From Burkholderiales bacterium (lineage in GTDB: Bacteria; Pseudomonadota; Gammaproteobacteria; Burkholderiales; Burkholderiaceae_C), in assembly GCA_947453625.1 (NCBI GenBank), contig CANGHK010000003.1, forward strand, positions 62,001 to 126,000: a DNA stretch of 64,000 nucleotides, written 5' to 3'. The notes under the pieces are model-generated. The model was not told the DNA's origin. It made no database searches and saw only the letters and a list, made by a program, of their open reading frames with translations. Both the position numbers and the translations under genes were made by a program. Shown piece by piece: positions 48,181 to 57,977 of the stretch; the stretch's first letter is position 1; each line of letters opens with the position of its first letter.

Positions 48181-49080
48181 TCAACGCCGGGCAGCCAGCG
48201 CCTGCGTCAACTCGTTGCCGCCCTGGGCCGCGCCGCTGGCGGGCACCTGCTCGCCGGCGCGGTCGCTGACCTGGCCCCAGGCGGCGGCCAGTTGCTCGGG
48301 CACGTCAGGCCCCAGCCCCAGGTGCAGGCCGGTGGTCAGCGTGATGTGGGCGGCCTCGAAGGTGCCGGCACCTGCGCAGGCGATGGCCCGGGTGGGCGCA
48401 TCCTGCGAGGCCAGCCACAGCAGCGCGGGCACCACGGCCTCGGGCTTGAGCGCGGCCAGCATCTCGGGCGGCAGCAGGCCTTCGGTCATCGCGGTGGCGG
48501 CAGTGGGCGCCAGGCAGTTGACCCGGATGTCGCTGCGCGCGCCTTCGATGGACAGCGTCTGCATCAGCCCGACCAGCGCCATCTTGGCCGCGCCGTAGTT
48601 GGACTGGCCGAAGTTGCCGTACAGCCCCGACGACGAGGTGGTCATCACGATGCGGCCGTACTTCTGCGCCGTCATGATCGGCCACACCGCCTGGCAGCAG
48701 TGCACCGCGCCCATCAGGTGGACCTCGATCACCAGCCGGAAGTCATCCATCGTCATCTTGGCGAAGCTCTTGTCGCGCAGGATGCCGGCGTTGTTGACCA
48801 GGATGTCGACCCGGCCCCAGGCGGCCATGGCCTGCGCCACCATCGCGGCCACGGCCGGCGCATCGGTGACCGAGGCGCCGTTGGCGATCGCCTGGCCGCC
48901 GGCGGCATGGATCTCGTCGACCACCGCCTGCGCTGCGGCGCTGTGGCCGCTGGCGTCGCCGAGGTCGTTGACCAGCACGCGGGCGCCGCGCGCGGCCAGC
49001 GCCAGCGCATGGGCGCGTCCCAGGCCGCCACCGGCGCCGGTCACCAGGGCCACCCGGTCAGTAAAGGCTAGAGTCGTCAT
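48181..49080 (-). CDS. Short-chain dehydrogenase (HSD17B4/MFE-2 N-terminal type)
   Basis: 299 residues. Rossmann motif VTGAGGGLGRAHALALAARG, NNAGILRDKSFAKMTMDDF and the catalytic Ser-Tyr-Lys in TTSSSGLYGNFGQSNYGAAK. This pattern is that of the 3-hydroxyacyl-CoA dehydrogenase part of peroxisomal multifunctional enzyme and its bacterial homologues. The C-terminus extends about 50 residues beyond the core with an Ala/Gly-rich end. First gene of the minus-strand group, divergent from another SDR. Confidence 0.88.
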   Translation of the reverse strand: MTTLAFTDRVALVTGAGGGLGRAHALALAARGARVLVNDLGDASGHSAAAQAVVDEIHAAGGQAIANGASVTDAPAVAAMVAQAMAAWGRVDILVNNAGILRDKSFAKMTMDDFRLVIEVHLMGAVHCCQAVWPIMTAQKYGRIVMTTSSSGLYGNFGQSNYGAAKMALVGLMQTLSIEGARSDIRVNCLAPTAATAMTEGLLPPEMLAALKPEAVVPALLWLASQDAPTRAIACAGAGTFEAAHITLTTGLHLGLGPDVPEQLAAAWGQVSDRAGEQVPASGAAQGGNELTQALAARR

Positions 49081-49102
49081 CGCGGATTTTGCAGTTTGGA
49101 AG

Positions 49103-49143
49103 TTTTGGTATGGGGAACCTGTTGTTTATACCGTAAGTACCAA
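49103..49143. promoter_or_regulatory. Candidate divergent promoter/operator between two SDR genes
   Basis: A+T-rich island in a G+C-rich region. TTGGTA (49,105) and TACCAA (49,138) form an interrupted inverted repeat, with a further GGTAT/ATACC pair inside it. TTTATA (49,125) lies 16 bases after TTTTGG and could be a plus-strand -10. A TetR-type operator here would suit the adjacent fusion regulator; this is inference. Confidence 0.4.
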
Positions 49144-49203
49144 TGGCTTTGCCGGCCGCGGCTTGGAAAGATGCGCATGTCTATTCACAACCGAGGATGC
49201 AAC

Positions 49204-49968
49204 ATGGGTTTGTTCGATCTCCAGGGTCAGGTGGCAGTGGTCACCGGTTCTTCTCGCGGCATAGGCCGCGCCATCGCCGAACGCTTGGCCGAGCATGGCG
49301 CCAAGGTGGTGATCTCGTCGCGCAAGCAGGACGCCTGCGACGCGGTGGCCGACGCCATCAACACCCGCCACGGCGCCGGTACCGCCATGGCGGTGGCCGC
49401 CAGCCTGTCCAGCAAGGACGCGCTGCAGGCCCTGGTCGACCGCACGTTGAGCGCGTACGGCCGGATCGACACGCTGGTCTGCAACGCCGCCAGCAACCCC
49501 TACTACGGCCCGCTGGCCGGCATCGCCGACGAGCAGTTCCGCAAGATCCTGGACAACAACATCATCGCCAACAACTGGCTGGTGACCATGGTGTCGCCGC
49601 AGATGGCGGCGCGGCGCTCGGGCTCGATCATCATCGTCTCCTCAATTGGCGGGCTGCGAGGCTCGTCGGTGATAGGCGCCTACTGCATCAGCAAGGCCGC
49701 CGACATGCAGCTCGCGCGCAACCTGGCGGTCGAACTCGGGCCGCACAACGTGCGCGTCAACTGCATCGCGCCCGGCCTGATCAAGACCGACTTCGCCAAG
49801 GCGCTGTGGGACAACCCCGATGCGCTTGCCGCGCGCAATGCCGAGACCCCGCTGCGCCGCATCGGCGAGCCCGACGAGATCGCCGGCGCCGCGGTCTACC
49901 TGGCCGCGCCGGCCAGCCAGTTCATGACCGGGCAATCGCTGGTGATCGATGGCGGCGTGACGATCTGA
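49204..49968 (+). CDS. Short-chain dehydrogenase/reductase
   Basis: 254 residues: [20 protein letters not shown] cofactor motif, [14 protein letters not shown] at the NNAG position, catalytic serine and Tyr-Lys in [20 protein letters not shown] followed by K, and the C-terminal [15 protein letters not shown]. Similar to DHRS4/RhlG-like and acyl-CoA-associated SDRs. The ATG giving [15 protein letters not shown] was chosen; the longer upstream frame covers the promoter. Likely controlled together with the divergent SDR operon. Confidence 0.87.
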   Translation: MGLFDLQGQVAVVTGSSRGIGRAIAERLAEHGAKVVISSRKQDACDAVADAINTRHGAGTAMAVAASLSSKDALQALVDRTLSAYGRIDTLVCNAASNPYYGPLAGIADEQFRKILDNNIIANNWLVTMVSPQMAARRSGSIIIVSSIGGLRGSSVIGAYCISKAADMQLARNLAVELGPHNVRVNCIAPGLIKTDFAKALWDNPDALAARNAETPLRRIGEPDEIAGAAVYLAAPASQFMTGQSLVIDGGVTI

Positions 49969-50033
49969 GCTTTCCTGCCCCGCGCGGGGCAGGCTGTGGC
50001 GGCGCCGGCCGGGTCGCGCAAAATGTGCGCACC

Positions 50034-50861
50034 ATGCCCGCCACTCCACCGATCTGGATAGACGACGACACCGCGCTGCCGCCAACCCGGCTGGCGCTGG
50101 GACCGGACAGCGAGGCGCCAGGCTTGCTGGCCGTGGGCGGCAGGGTGACGCCGCAACGGCTGGAAGAAGCCTACCGGCGCGGCATCTTCCCCTGGTACAG
50201 CCCGGGCGACCCGCCGCTGTGGTGGAGCCCCGATCCGCGCATGGTGCTGCCGGTGGCCGAGTTCAAGCTGTCGCAATCGCTGCGCAAGACCCTGCGCCGC
50301 TTCGCGCGCGATCCGGCTTGCGAGATCCGCATCGACAGCGCCTTCCGGCAAGTCATCACGTCCTGCGCCACGGCGCCGCGCGAGGGCCAGGACGGCACCT
50401 GGATCGCGCCCGAGATCATCGCCGCCTACAGCGCGCTGCACGGCGCCGGCCGCGCCCACAGCGTGGAGACCTGGGTCGACGGCGAACTGGTGGGCGGCCT
50501 GTACGGCGTGGCCATCGGCGCGATGTTCTTCGGCGAGTCGATGTTCGCGCGCCGCACCGACGCGTCCAAGATCGCGCTGGCGGCGCTGATCGCCTTCTGC
50601 CGTGCCCAAGGCATCGCGCTGATCGACTGCCAGCAGCGCACCCACCACCTGGCCAGCTTTGGCGCCCGGGAGATCCCGCGCGCCGATTTCGAGGCCCATC
50701 TCCGCCACGCCCTGGGGGCTGCAGCACCCAGCGCCTGGACCTATCATTCCGGCCTGTGGACCGGTCTCGACCTGGCGCCGGCAGGGCCTGCGGCGGCGAG
50801 CGGCCGGCCCGCAGCCGCGCCATCCGCCGCCACGCGCGACCCCGAACCCGGAACAGATTGA
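50034..50861 (+). CDS. aat: Leucyl/phenylalanyl-tRNA-protein transferase
   Basis: 275 residues. Adds Leu or Phe from tRNA to proteins with N-terminal Arg or Lys, marking them for ClpS/ClpAP. Motifs: [20 protein letters not shown] then [56 protein letters not shown] and [19 protein letters not shown]. The C-terminal 30 residues are an Ala/Pro-rich extension. It is 18 bases before the arginyltransferase-family gene, an N-end-rule pair. Confidence 0.96.
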   Translation: MPATPPIWIDDDTALPPTRLALGPDSEAPGLLAVGGRVTPQRLEEAYRRGIFPWYSPGDPPLWWSPDPRMVLPVAEFKLSQSLRKTLRRFARDPACEIRIDSAFRQVITSCATAPREGQDGTWIAPEIIAAYSALHGAGRAHSVETWVDGELVGGLYGVAIGAMFFGESMFARRTDASKIALAALIAFCRAQGIALIDCQQRTHHLASFGAREIPRADFEAHLRHALGAAAPSAWTYHSGLWTGLDLAPAGPAAASGRPAAAPSAATRDPEPGTD

Positions 50862-50879
50862 CCCACCCGTGACCCGCCC

Positions 50880-51641
50880 GTGACCCATCCGAAAGAGCTT
50901 CCGCTGGCGTCCTTGCAGTTCTACGCCACCGCGCCCTACCCCTGCAGCTACCTGCCCGACCGGCAGGCGCGCTCGCAGGTGGCCACGCCCAGCCACCTGA
51001 TCAACGCCGACGCCTATTCCAGCCTGGTTGCCAACGGCTTCCGGCGCAGCGGCATGTTCACCTACCGGCCGTATTGCGACAGCTGCCGCGCCTGCCTGCC
51101 CTTGCGGGTGCCGGTGGCCACCTTCACCGCCACGCGCAGCCAGCGCCGGGCCTGGAAGGCGCACCAGTCCCTCACCTCACGCGTGCTGCGGCTGGGCTTC
51201 GTGGCCGAGCATTACCAGCTCTACCTGCGCTACCAGTCGGGGCGCCATGCCGGCGGCGGCATGGACCACGACAGCATCGACCAGTACACCCAGTTCCTGC
51301 TGCAGAGCCGGGTCAATTCGCGGCTGATCGAGTTCCGCGACCCGTCCGAGGACGGCAGTGGCACGCTGCGCATGGTGGCCATCGTCGATGTGCTCAACGA
51401 CGGCATCTCGGCCGTCTACACCTTCTACGACCCCGACTGCAAGGGCAGCCTGGGCACTTACGGCGTGCTGTGGCAGATCGAGCAGACGCGCCAGCTCAAG
51501 CTGCCTCAACTCTACCTGGGCTACTGGATCGCCCAGAGCGACAAGATGGCCTACAAGGCCGGATTCGGCCCCTGCCAGCTGCTGCGCGACGGGCACTGGG
51601 ACTGGGCTGAAGACCTCAGCTCGCCGCAGTCCATCGCCTGA
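50880..51641 (+). CDS. bpt: Aspartate/glutamate leucyltransferase (Bpt/ATE family)
   Basis: 253 residues starting at GTG. Transfers Leu (Bpt) to N-terminal Asp or Glu; homologous to eukaryotic arginyltransferase. The N-terminal cysteine cluster is [14 protein letters not shown] with [39 protein letters not shown] and [19 protein letters not shown] are family hallmarks. Directly after aat. Confidence 0.94.
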   Translation: MTHPKELPLASLQFYATAPYPCSYLPDRQARSQVATPSHLINADAYSSLVANGFRRSGMFTYRPYCDSCRACLPLRVPVATFTATRSQRRAWKAHQSLTSRVLRLGFVAEHYQLYLRYQSGRHAGGGMDHDSIDQYTQFLLQSRVNSRLIEFRDPSEDGSGTLRMVAIVDVLNDGISAVYTFYDPDCKGSLGTYGVLWQIEQTRQLKLPQLYLGYWIAQSDKMAYKAGFGPCQLLRDGHWDWAEDLSSPQSIA

Positions 51642-51728
51642 GCCTGGCGCTGGGCGCAGCACCGCCGCAAAGCCGGCCACGGACAGGTGCGACAGCGCCC
51701 GCGCGGCCTCCGCCCCTACAATCCCAGG

Positions 51729-52823
51729 ATGGCAATTTCCCCTGTACCCGAGCTCGTCGCCGAGCTGGCCGCCGGCCGCATGGTGATCCTGGTTGACGAA
51801 GAAGACCGCGAAAACGAAGGTGACCTCGTCCTCGCGGCCGACCATGTGTCGGCCGAGACCATCAACTTCATGGCCAAGTTTGGTCGCGGACTGATCTGTC
51901 TGACGCTGACCCGCGAGCGCTGCGAGCGGCTGCAACTGCCGCCGATGACGATGCGCAACGGCGCCTCGCACAGCACCGCGTTCACGGTCTCGATCGAGGC
52001 CGCGCAAGGCGTGACCACCGGCATCTCGGCCGCCGACCGCGCCCGCACCGTGCAGGCCGCGGTGGGCCGCGACGCCGTGGCCGCCGACCTGGTGCAGCCC
52101 GGCCACATCTTCCCGCTGCAGGCGCAGGACGGCGGCGTGCTGATGCGCGCCGGCCATACCGAAGCCGGTTGCGACCTGGCGGCGATGGCCGGCCTGACCC
52201 CGGCGGCGGTGATCTGCGAGATCATGAACGACGACGGCACGATGGCGCGGCTGCCCGATCTGCAGGTCTTTGCCCGCGAGCATGGCCTGAAGATAGGCAC
52301 CATCGCCGACCTGATCGCTTACCGCTCGCACAACGAGAGCCTGATCGAGCGCGTCGGCGAGCGCGAACTCGTCACCGCCCAGGGCAGCTTCCACTGCATC
52401 GCCTTCCGCGACCGCTCGGGCGGCCTGCACCTGGCGCTGCGCCACGGCCAGTGGGACCAGACCGACGAGGTGCTGGTGCGGGTGCACGAGCCCTTCACCG
52501 CGATGGACTTGCTCGACACCGGTCGCAGCCGCCACTCCTGGCCGCTGCCCAAGGCGCTGGCGGCGATCCAGGCCGCGCCCGCCGGCGTGGCCGTGCTGCT
52601 CAACTGCGGCCAGGATGTGCTGACGCTGCTGCCGCAGGTGCTGCCCCAGCAGGCCGCGCAGCCCGCCCGGGCGCAGATGGACTTGCGCACCTACGGCGTG
52701 GGCGCGCAGATCCTGCGCGACCTGGGGCTGAGCCGCATGAAATTGCTGGGCAGCCCGCGCCGCATGCCCAGCATGATGGGCTACGGGCTCGAAGTCACCA
52801 GCTTCGTGGCCGCCGGCCACTGA
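51729..52823 (+). CDS. ribBA: DHBP synthase with degenerate GTP cyclohydrolase II domain
   Basis: 364 residues. The N-terminal RibB domain, which makes 3,4-dihydroxy-2-butanone 4-phosphate from ribulose 5-phosphate, is intact: [53 protein letters not shown] and [17 protein letters not shown]. The C-terminal RibA-like domain lacks the zinc cysteines: where RibA has C...C-x-C, this protein has [23 protein letters not shown] cyclohydrolase II activity is therefore unlikely and another ribA must exist. Followed by ribH and nusB. Confidence 0.93.
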   Translation: MAISPVPELVAELAAGRMVILVDEEDRENEGDLVLAADHVSAETINFMAKFGRGLICLTLTRERCERLQLPPMTMRNGASHSTAFTVSIEAAQGVTTGISAADRARTVQAAVGRDAVAADLVQPGHIFPLQAQDGGVLMRAGHTEAGCDLAAMAGLTPAAVICEIMNDDGTMARLPDLQVFAREHGLKIGTIADLIAYRSHNESLIERVGERELVTAQGSFHCIAFRDRSGGLHLALRHGQWDQTDEVLVRVHEPFTAMDLLDTGRSRHSWPLPKALAAIQAAPAGVAVLLNCGQDVLTLLPQVLPQQAAQPARAQMDLRTYGVGAQILRDLGLSRMKLLGSPRRMPSMMGYGLEVTSFVAAGH

Positions 52824-52847
52824 GCGCTCATTTTTCCGAAAGATCCC

Positions 52848-53324
52848 ATGCAGAACGCCAACCAGGGCATGCCCGCCGGCGAGGCTGCCAAACTCGACGG
52901 ATCCAAGCTGTCGATAGGCATCGTGCAGGCGCGCTTCAATGCCGACTTGACGGCCAAGCTGGCCGAAGCCTGTCTGGCCGAGCTCGCCGCGCTGGGCGTC
53001 GAGGCCGACCGCATCCGCCATGTCACCGTGCCCGGTGCGCTGGAGGTGCCGGTGGCCTTGCAGGCGATGGCCGAGAGCGACGACTTCGACGCCCTGATTG
53101 CGCTGGGCTGCATCATCCGCGGCGAGACCTACCACTTCGAACTGGTGGCCAACGAGAGCGGCGCCGGCGTCAACCGGGTCTCGCTGGACAACACCCTGCC
53201 GGTGGCCAACGCGATCCTGACGGTCGAAAACCTGGACCAGGCCTGGGCCCGCGCCGAGGAGAAAGGCCGGGACGCGGCCCGCGTCGCGGTCGAGATGGCC
53301 AACCTGCTGGACGAGCTGACGTGA
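52848..53324 (+). CDS. ribH: 6,7-dimethyl-8-ribityllumazine synthase
   Basis: 158 residues; condenses the RibB product with the ribitylamino-pyrimidine to form lumazine, the penultimate riboflavin step. Motifs: [57 protein letters not shown] with the catalytic His, and [20 protein letters not shown]. The stop overlaps nusB as GTGA; 24 bases follow ribBA. Confidence 0.97.
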   Translation: MQNANQGMPAGEAAKLDGSKLSIGIVQARFNADLTAKLAEACLAELAALGVEADRIRHVTVPGALEVPVALQAMAESDDFDALIALGCIIRGETYHFELVANESGAGVNRVSLDNTLPVANAILTVENLDQAWARAEEKGRDAARVAVEMANLLDELT

Positions 53325-53887
53325 TCGAATTGCCCACCCTGCCAGCTCCGGCCAACGACGCGAATGCTGACGCGATAGCCGCCCCCTCGGGCGCCAAGTC
53401 GTCCAACGCGGGCTCGCCCCGTCCGGCCCGCAAGCCGCAAGCCAAGTCGACCCGTCGCCGCTCGCGCGAACTGGCCTTGCAAGGCCTGTACCAATGGCTG
53501 GTCAGCGGCGCAGACGGCAGCGAGATCGAGGCCCATATCCGCGAGCAGGAAGGCTTCGATAAATGCGACCGCGTGCATTTCGACGCGCTGCTGCATGGCG
53601 GCATCGCCGAGGCGGCGACGCTGGACGCGGTGTTGGCGCGCCATGTCGACCGCCGCACCAGCGAGTTGTCGCCAGTCGAGCATGGGGTGTTGATGATAGG
53701 CACCTACGAACTGACCCACTGCATCGACATCCCCTACCGCGTGGTGATCAACGAGGCGGTCGAACTGGCCAAGAGCTTTGGCGGCACCGATGGCCACAAA
53801 TATGTCAACGGCGTTCTCGACAAGGCCGCCAGCGACCTGCGGCCGGTCGAGGTCAAGGCCCGCAACGCGGCGCGCCGCGCCGGATGA
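53321..53887 (+). CDS. nusB: Transcription antitermination factor NusB
   Basis: 188 residues from a GTG overlapping the ribH stop. The first ~40 residues (Ala/Pro/Lys-rich) are an extra disordered tail. The conserved core begins [19 protein letters not shown] and includes [40 protein letters not shown] and the C-terminal [15 protein letters not shown]. NusB with NusE binds boxA RNA in rRNA antitermination. The ribH-nusB coupling is widespread. Confidence 0.95.
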   Translation: MIELPTLPAPANDANADAIAAPSGAKSSNAGSPRPARKPQAKSTRRRSRELALQGLYQWLVSGADGSEIEAHIREQEGFDKCDRVHFDALLHGGIAEAATLDAVLARHVDRRTSELSPVEHGVLMIGTYELTHCIDIPYRVVINEAVELAKSFGGTDGHKYVNGVLDKAASDLRPVEVKARNAARRAG

Positions 53888-53925
53888 ACCGGGTTTGAGG
53901 CCCAGGCTCAGATGAGGCCGACGCG

Positions 53926-55107
53926 ATGAAGCTGGCCAGCCGGCTCGACCACATCGAGCCCTTCTACGTCATGGAATGCGCCAAGGCGGCGGCGCTGATC
54001 GCCGCCAGCCCGGCCTGCGACCCGGCGCAGGGTGGCGAGCGCATGCTCTTCCTCAACATCGGCGAGCCCGATTTCACCGCCCCGCCGCGGGTCCAGGAAG
54101 CCGCCGTTCGTGCCATCCAAGACGGCCGCACGCAGTACACCGACGCCACCGGCCTGCCGGCGCTGCGCGAGGCCTTGTCGGGCTGGTATGCGCAGCGTTT
54201 CGGCCTCGATATTCCGGCCCGGCGCATCGTCATCACCGCCGGCGCATCGGCCGCGCTGCAACTGGTCTGCCTGGCCTTGTTCGAGGCCGGCGACGAGGTG
54301 CTGATGCCCGACCCCAGCTACCCCTGCAACCGGCATTTCGTCGCCGCCGCGGACGCCGTGGCGCGGCTGCTGCCCACCAGCGCCGCGCAGCGCTTCCAGT
54401 TGGACGCCGACGCGGTGGCGCAGGCCTGGGGCCAGTCCACGCGCGGCGTGCTGCTGGCCTCGCCCAGCAACCCCACCGGCACCTCCATCCACCCCGACGA
54501 ATTGCGACGCATCGACAACATCGTCGGCGGCCACGGCGGGGTGACGATCGTCGACGAGATCTACCTCGGCCTGAGCTACGACGAAGCCTTCGGCCACAGC
54601 GCCTTGCAGCTCGGCGAGCACATCGTCTCGGTCAACAGCTTCTCGAAGTACTTCAACATGACGGGCTGGCGCCTGGGCTGGATGGTCTTGCCCGAGGCCC
54701 TGGTCGCGCCCGTGGAGCGGCTGGCGCAGAACCTCTTCATCTGCGCATCGACCATCGCCCAGCATGCGGCGCTGGCCTGCTTCCACCCCGAGTCGATCGC
54801 CGAGTACGAACGCCGGCGGGCCGAATTCCGGGCCAGACGCGACTTCGTGGTGCCGGCGCTGAACCGGCTGGGCCTGCAGGTGCCGGTGCCGCCCGATGGC
54901 GCGTTCTATGCCTACGCCGACTGCAGCGCGCACAGCGCCGACAGCTGGGAGTTCGCCTTCGCGCTGATGCACAGCGCCCATGTGGCGCTGACGCCCGGGC
55001 GTGATTTCGGCCGCCACGACCCGGCGCGCTGGTTGCGGCTGTCTTTTGCCAGCAGCCGCGAGCGGCTGGAAGAAGCGCTGCACCGCTTGCAGCGCGTGCT
55101 GGCGTGA
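53926..55107 (+). CDS. Class I/II pyridoxal-phosphate aminotransferase
   Basis: 393 residues. FLNIGEPDFTAPPRVQEAA, the PLP-contact ITAGASAALQLVCLALFEAG, SPSNPTGTSIHPDEL, DEIYLGLSYD and the lysine in NSFSKYFNMTGWRLGWMVLP are clear. The C-terminal substrate arginine lies in RWLRLSFASS. Substrate unknown; aspartate- or aromatic-type enzymes share these motifs. Its stop overlaps ybgC, and such an aminotransferase is often upstream of ybgC-tol in this order. Confidence 0.88.
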   Translation: MKLASRLDHIEPFYVMECAKAAALIAASPACDPAQGGERMLFLNIGEPDFTAPPRVQEAAVRAIQDGRTQYTDATGLPALREALSGWYAQRFGLDIPARRIVITAGASAALQLVCLALFEAGDEVLMPDPSYPCNRHFVAAADAVARLLPTSAAQRFQLDADAVAQAWGQSTRGVLLASPSNPTGTSIHPDELRRIDNIVGGHGGVTIVDEIYLGLSYDEAFGHSALQLGEHIVSVNSFSKYFNMTGWRLGWMVLPEALVAPVERLAQNLFICASTIAQHAALACFHPESIAEYERRRAEFRARRDFVVPALNRLGLQVPVPPDGAFYAYADCSAHSADSWEFAFALMHSAHVALTPGRDFGRHDPARWLRLSFASSRERLEEALHRLQRVLA

Positions 55108-55550
55108 CGCTGGAGGTGTTCAGCCACCCGGTCCGGGTCTACTGGGAGGACACCGACGCCGGCGGCGTGGTGTTCTACGCCAACTACCTGAAGTTCTTCG
55201 AGCGCGCCCGCACCGAGTGGCTGCGGTCGCTGGGTCTGGGCCAGCAAGCCTTGCGCGACCAGACTGGCGCCATCTTCGTCGTCAGCGAAACGGCGCTGCG
55301 CTACCTGGCGCCGGCCCGGCTCGACGATTGCCTGACGATCACCGTGCAGCCCGAAACAAGCGATCGCGCCTCGATGAGCTTGCAGCAGCAGGCCTGGCGC
55401 ACGCATCCGGCAGGCGACACGCTGCTGTGCGAAGGCCGGATCCGCATCGGCTGCGTCGATGCCACCACCTTCCGCCCGCGCCGCTTTCCGGCCCAGCTGG
55501 CGAACGCAATCGCGATCGCGATCACAAACCCCGACAGCGTGCCTCCATGA
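55104..55550 (+). CDS. ybgC: YbgC-type acyl-CoA thioesterase
   Basis: Hotdog thioesterase of 148 residues, first gene of the tol cluster. Catalytic segment VYWEDTDAGGVVFYANYLKF with the Asp, then ERARTEWLRSLGLGQ. Starts at GTG overlapping the aminotransferase stop and overlaps tolQ as ATGA. In E. coli YbgC acts on short- and long-chain acyl thioesters linked to membrane lipid synthesis. Confidence 0.92.
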   Translation: MTLEVFSHPVRVYWEDTDAGGVVFYANYLKFFERARTEWLRSLGLGQQALRDQTGAIFVVSETALRYLAPARLDDCLTITVQPETSDRASMSLQQQAWRTHPAGDTLLCEGRIRIGCVDATTFRPRRFPAQLANAIAIAITNPDSVPP

Positions 55551-56236
55551 ACCAGGACTTCTCGATCATCACCCTGGTGCTGCATGCCAGCTTCGTGGTG
55601 CAGCTGGTGATGGCCGGCCTGCTGCTGACCTCGCTGGCGAGCTGGACCGTGATCTTCAACAAGCTGATCGGCCTGCGCCGGCTGCGCCGCGACAACGACA
55701 CCTTCGAGACCGAGTTCTGGTCGGGCAAGAACCTGAACGACTTGCTGACCGCCGCCAGCAGCAAGGCCGGAAGCTCGACGATGGAGCGCATCTTCGCCAG
55801 CGGCATGCGCGAGTTCCTCAAGCTGCGCGAGCGCCGGCAGGAGTCGCAAGCCCAGCTCGACGGCGCGCGCCGCGCGATGCGCGCCAGCCTGCAGCGTGAA
55901 CTCGACCTGATCGAAGGCAATGTCGGCTTTCTGGCCAGCGTGGGCTCGGTCAGCCCCTATGTCGGCTTGTTCGGCACGGTGTGGGGCATCATGCATGCGT
56001 TCGTCGGCCTGTCCAACGTGCAGCAGGTGACCCTGGCCACCGTGGCCCCGGGCATCGCCGAGGCGCTGGTGGCCACCGCCATCGGGCTGTTCGCCGCTAT
56101 CCCGGCGGTGGTGGCCTACAACCGCTTCGCGCGCGACATCGACCGCACCGCGATCCAGCTCGAGAGCTTCATCGAGGAGTTCTCCAACATCCTGCAGCGC
56201 AACGCCGTCGCGCCGCAGACCGGCGCGGCCAGGTAG
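55547..56236 (+). CDS. tolQ: Tol-Pal system proton channel subunit TolQ
   Basis: 229 residues with three transmembrane helices: LHASFVVQLVMAGLLLTSLA at the N-terminus, then VGFLASVGSVSPYVGLFGTV and GIAEALVATAIGLFAAIPAV. TolQ with TolR couples the proton gradient to TolA and outer-membrane constriction in division. Six bases before tolR. Confidence 0.96.
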   Translation: MNQDFSIITLVLHASFVVQLVMAGLLLTSLASWTVIFNKLIGLRRLRRDNDTFETEFWSGKNLNDLLTAASSKAGSSTMERIFASGMREFLKLRERRQESQAQLDGARRAMRASLQRELDLIEGNVGFLASVGSVSPYVGLFGTVWGIMHAFVGLSNVQQVTLATVAPGIAEALVATAIGLFAAIPAVVAYNRFARDIDRTAIQLESFIEEFSNILQRNAVAPQTGAAR

Positions 56237-56242
56237 ACCGCG

Positions 56243-56667
<425 letters not shown>

Positions 56668-56668
<1 letters not shown>

Positions 56669-57612
56669 TGGCCAGCGACGCGCTGGCGCGCGATGCGTTG
56701 CTGCCGCGCGTCGAAGCCCGGCTCGGCCTGGGCGCGGCGCTGGCGCTGCTGGCCCATGCCGGCTTGATAGGCGCGCTGGCGCTGGGGCTGAACTGGCGCC
56801 TGCCGCGCCAGACCACCTCGGCAAGCGCCGAGCTGTGGGCCGCCGTGCCGCAGGTGGCGGCGCCCCGGGCGGCACCCGAGCCCCCCCAGCCTCAGGCGCC
56901 GACACCGCAGGTGGCGCCTACGCTGCCCGTCCAGCCCGCCGTGCCGGTGCCGCCCGACGCGGCCGAACTCGAGGCCGAGATCGCGCTGGAGAAAGCCCGC
57001 CAGCGCGAGCGTCAACGCAAGGAACAGCAAGATACCCAACGCCAGAAGCTCAAATTGGAGCGGGCGCTGGAGGACAAACGCCTGGCCGACGACAAGGCCT
57101 TGAAATCGGCCCAGAAGCTGGCCCAGCAGCGCGACCAACAGACCAGGGACGAGAAGGCGCGCGAGGACAAGCGCCTGCGCGACCTGGCCGACCAGCGCGA
57201 GCGCCAGCACCAGGCCGACGAGGCCAAGGCGCAGGACGCGCTGCTGTCCCGGCAGCGCGAGGAGAACCTCAGGCGCATGCTGGGCCAGGCGGGCGCTGCG
57301 GGCGCGGCCAATGCCACCGGCAATGCCAGCCACGATGCCGCACCGTCGGCGTCCTACGGCGGGCGCATCAAGGCCACCATCAAGCCGCTGATCATCTACA
57401 CCGCGCAAGTGGTGGGCAACGCGACCGCCGAGGTGGAAGTCAAGTGCGCACCCGACGGCAGCATCTTGTCGCGCCGCGTCACCCAACCCAGCGGCAACCC
57501 GGCCTGGGACGAGGCGGTGCTGCGTGCGATAGACCGGGCCCGCGCGCTGCCGCGTGACACCGACGGCCGTATCCCGCCGACGATGCTGCTGACCTTCCCG
57601 CAGCGGGACTGA
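56668..57612 (+). CDS. tolA: Tol-Pal system protein TolA
   Basis: 314 residues. Membrane anchor at about 19-42 (LGLGAALALLAHAGLIGALA), a Pro-rich stretch to 95, a long charged coiled coil at about 100-215 (EKARQRERQRKEQQDTQ and similar), a small Gly/Ala hinge, and a TonB-like C-terminal domain with GRIKATIKPLIIYTAQVV and NPAWDEAVLRAIDRARALP. It spans the periplasm and links to TolB/Pal. tolB and pal do not follow; the next gene is convergent. Confidence 0.93.
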
Positions 57613-57626
57613 GACCGATCAACCCG

Positions 57627-57965
57627 TCAGTGATTCTCGCGCGCGTGGTTGATCGTGTATTTGGGGATCTCGATCACCAGGTCGGCGTCGGCCACGATGG
57701 CCTGGCAACCCAGTCGCGAATCGGGCTCCAGGCCCCAGGCCCGGTCGAGCAGGTCTTCCTCGCCCTCCTCCATCGCGTTGAGCGAGCGCAGGCCCTGACG
57801 CACGATCACATGGCAGGTGGTGCAGGCGCAGCTCATGTCGCAGGCATGCTCGATCGCGACGCCGTTCTCCAGCAAGGCCTCGCAGATCGAGGTGCCGCGA
57901 GCAGCGGTGATCTCCCGGCCTTGCGGGCAGAGTTCGGCGTGCGGCAGGATCTTGATGACGGGCAT
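57627..57965 (-). CDS. fdx: ISC-type 2Fe-2S ferredoxin
   Basis: 112 residues. Adrenodoxin-type ferredoxin with cluster ligands in EHACDMSCACTTCHVIV and the fourth cysteine in RLGCQAIVAD. It provides electrons for cluster assembly on IscU. Last gene of the isc operon, 12 bases after hscA, convergent with tolA. No iscX follows. Confidence 0.96.
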   Translation of the reverse strand: MPVIKILPHAELCPQGREITAARGTSICEALLENGVAIEHACDMSCACTTCHVIVRQGLRSLNAMEEGEEDLLDRAWGLEPDSRLGCQAIVADADLVIEIPKYTINHARENH

Positions 57966-57977
57966 GGGGTTGGCGGT

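Noticed and set aside
51642..51728. Possible FMN riboswitch before ribBA
   Set aside because: The gap is under 90 bases and none of the conserved RFN-element blocks can be found.
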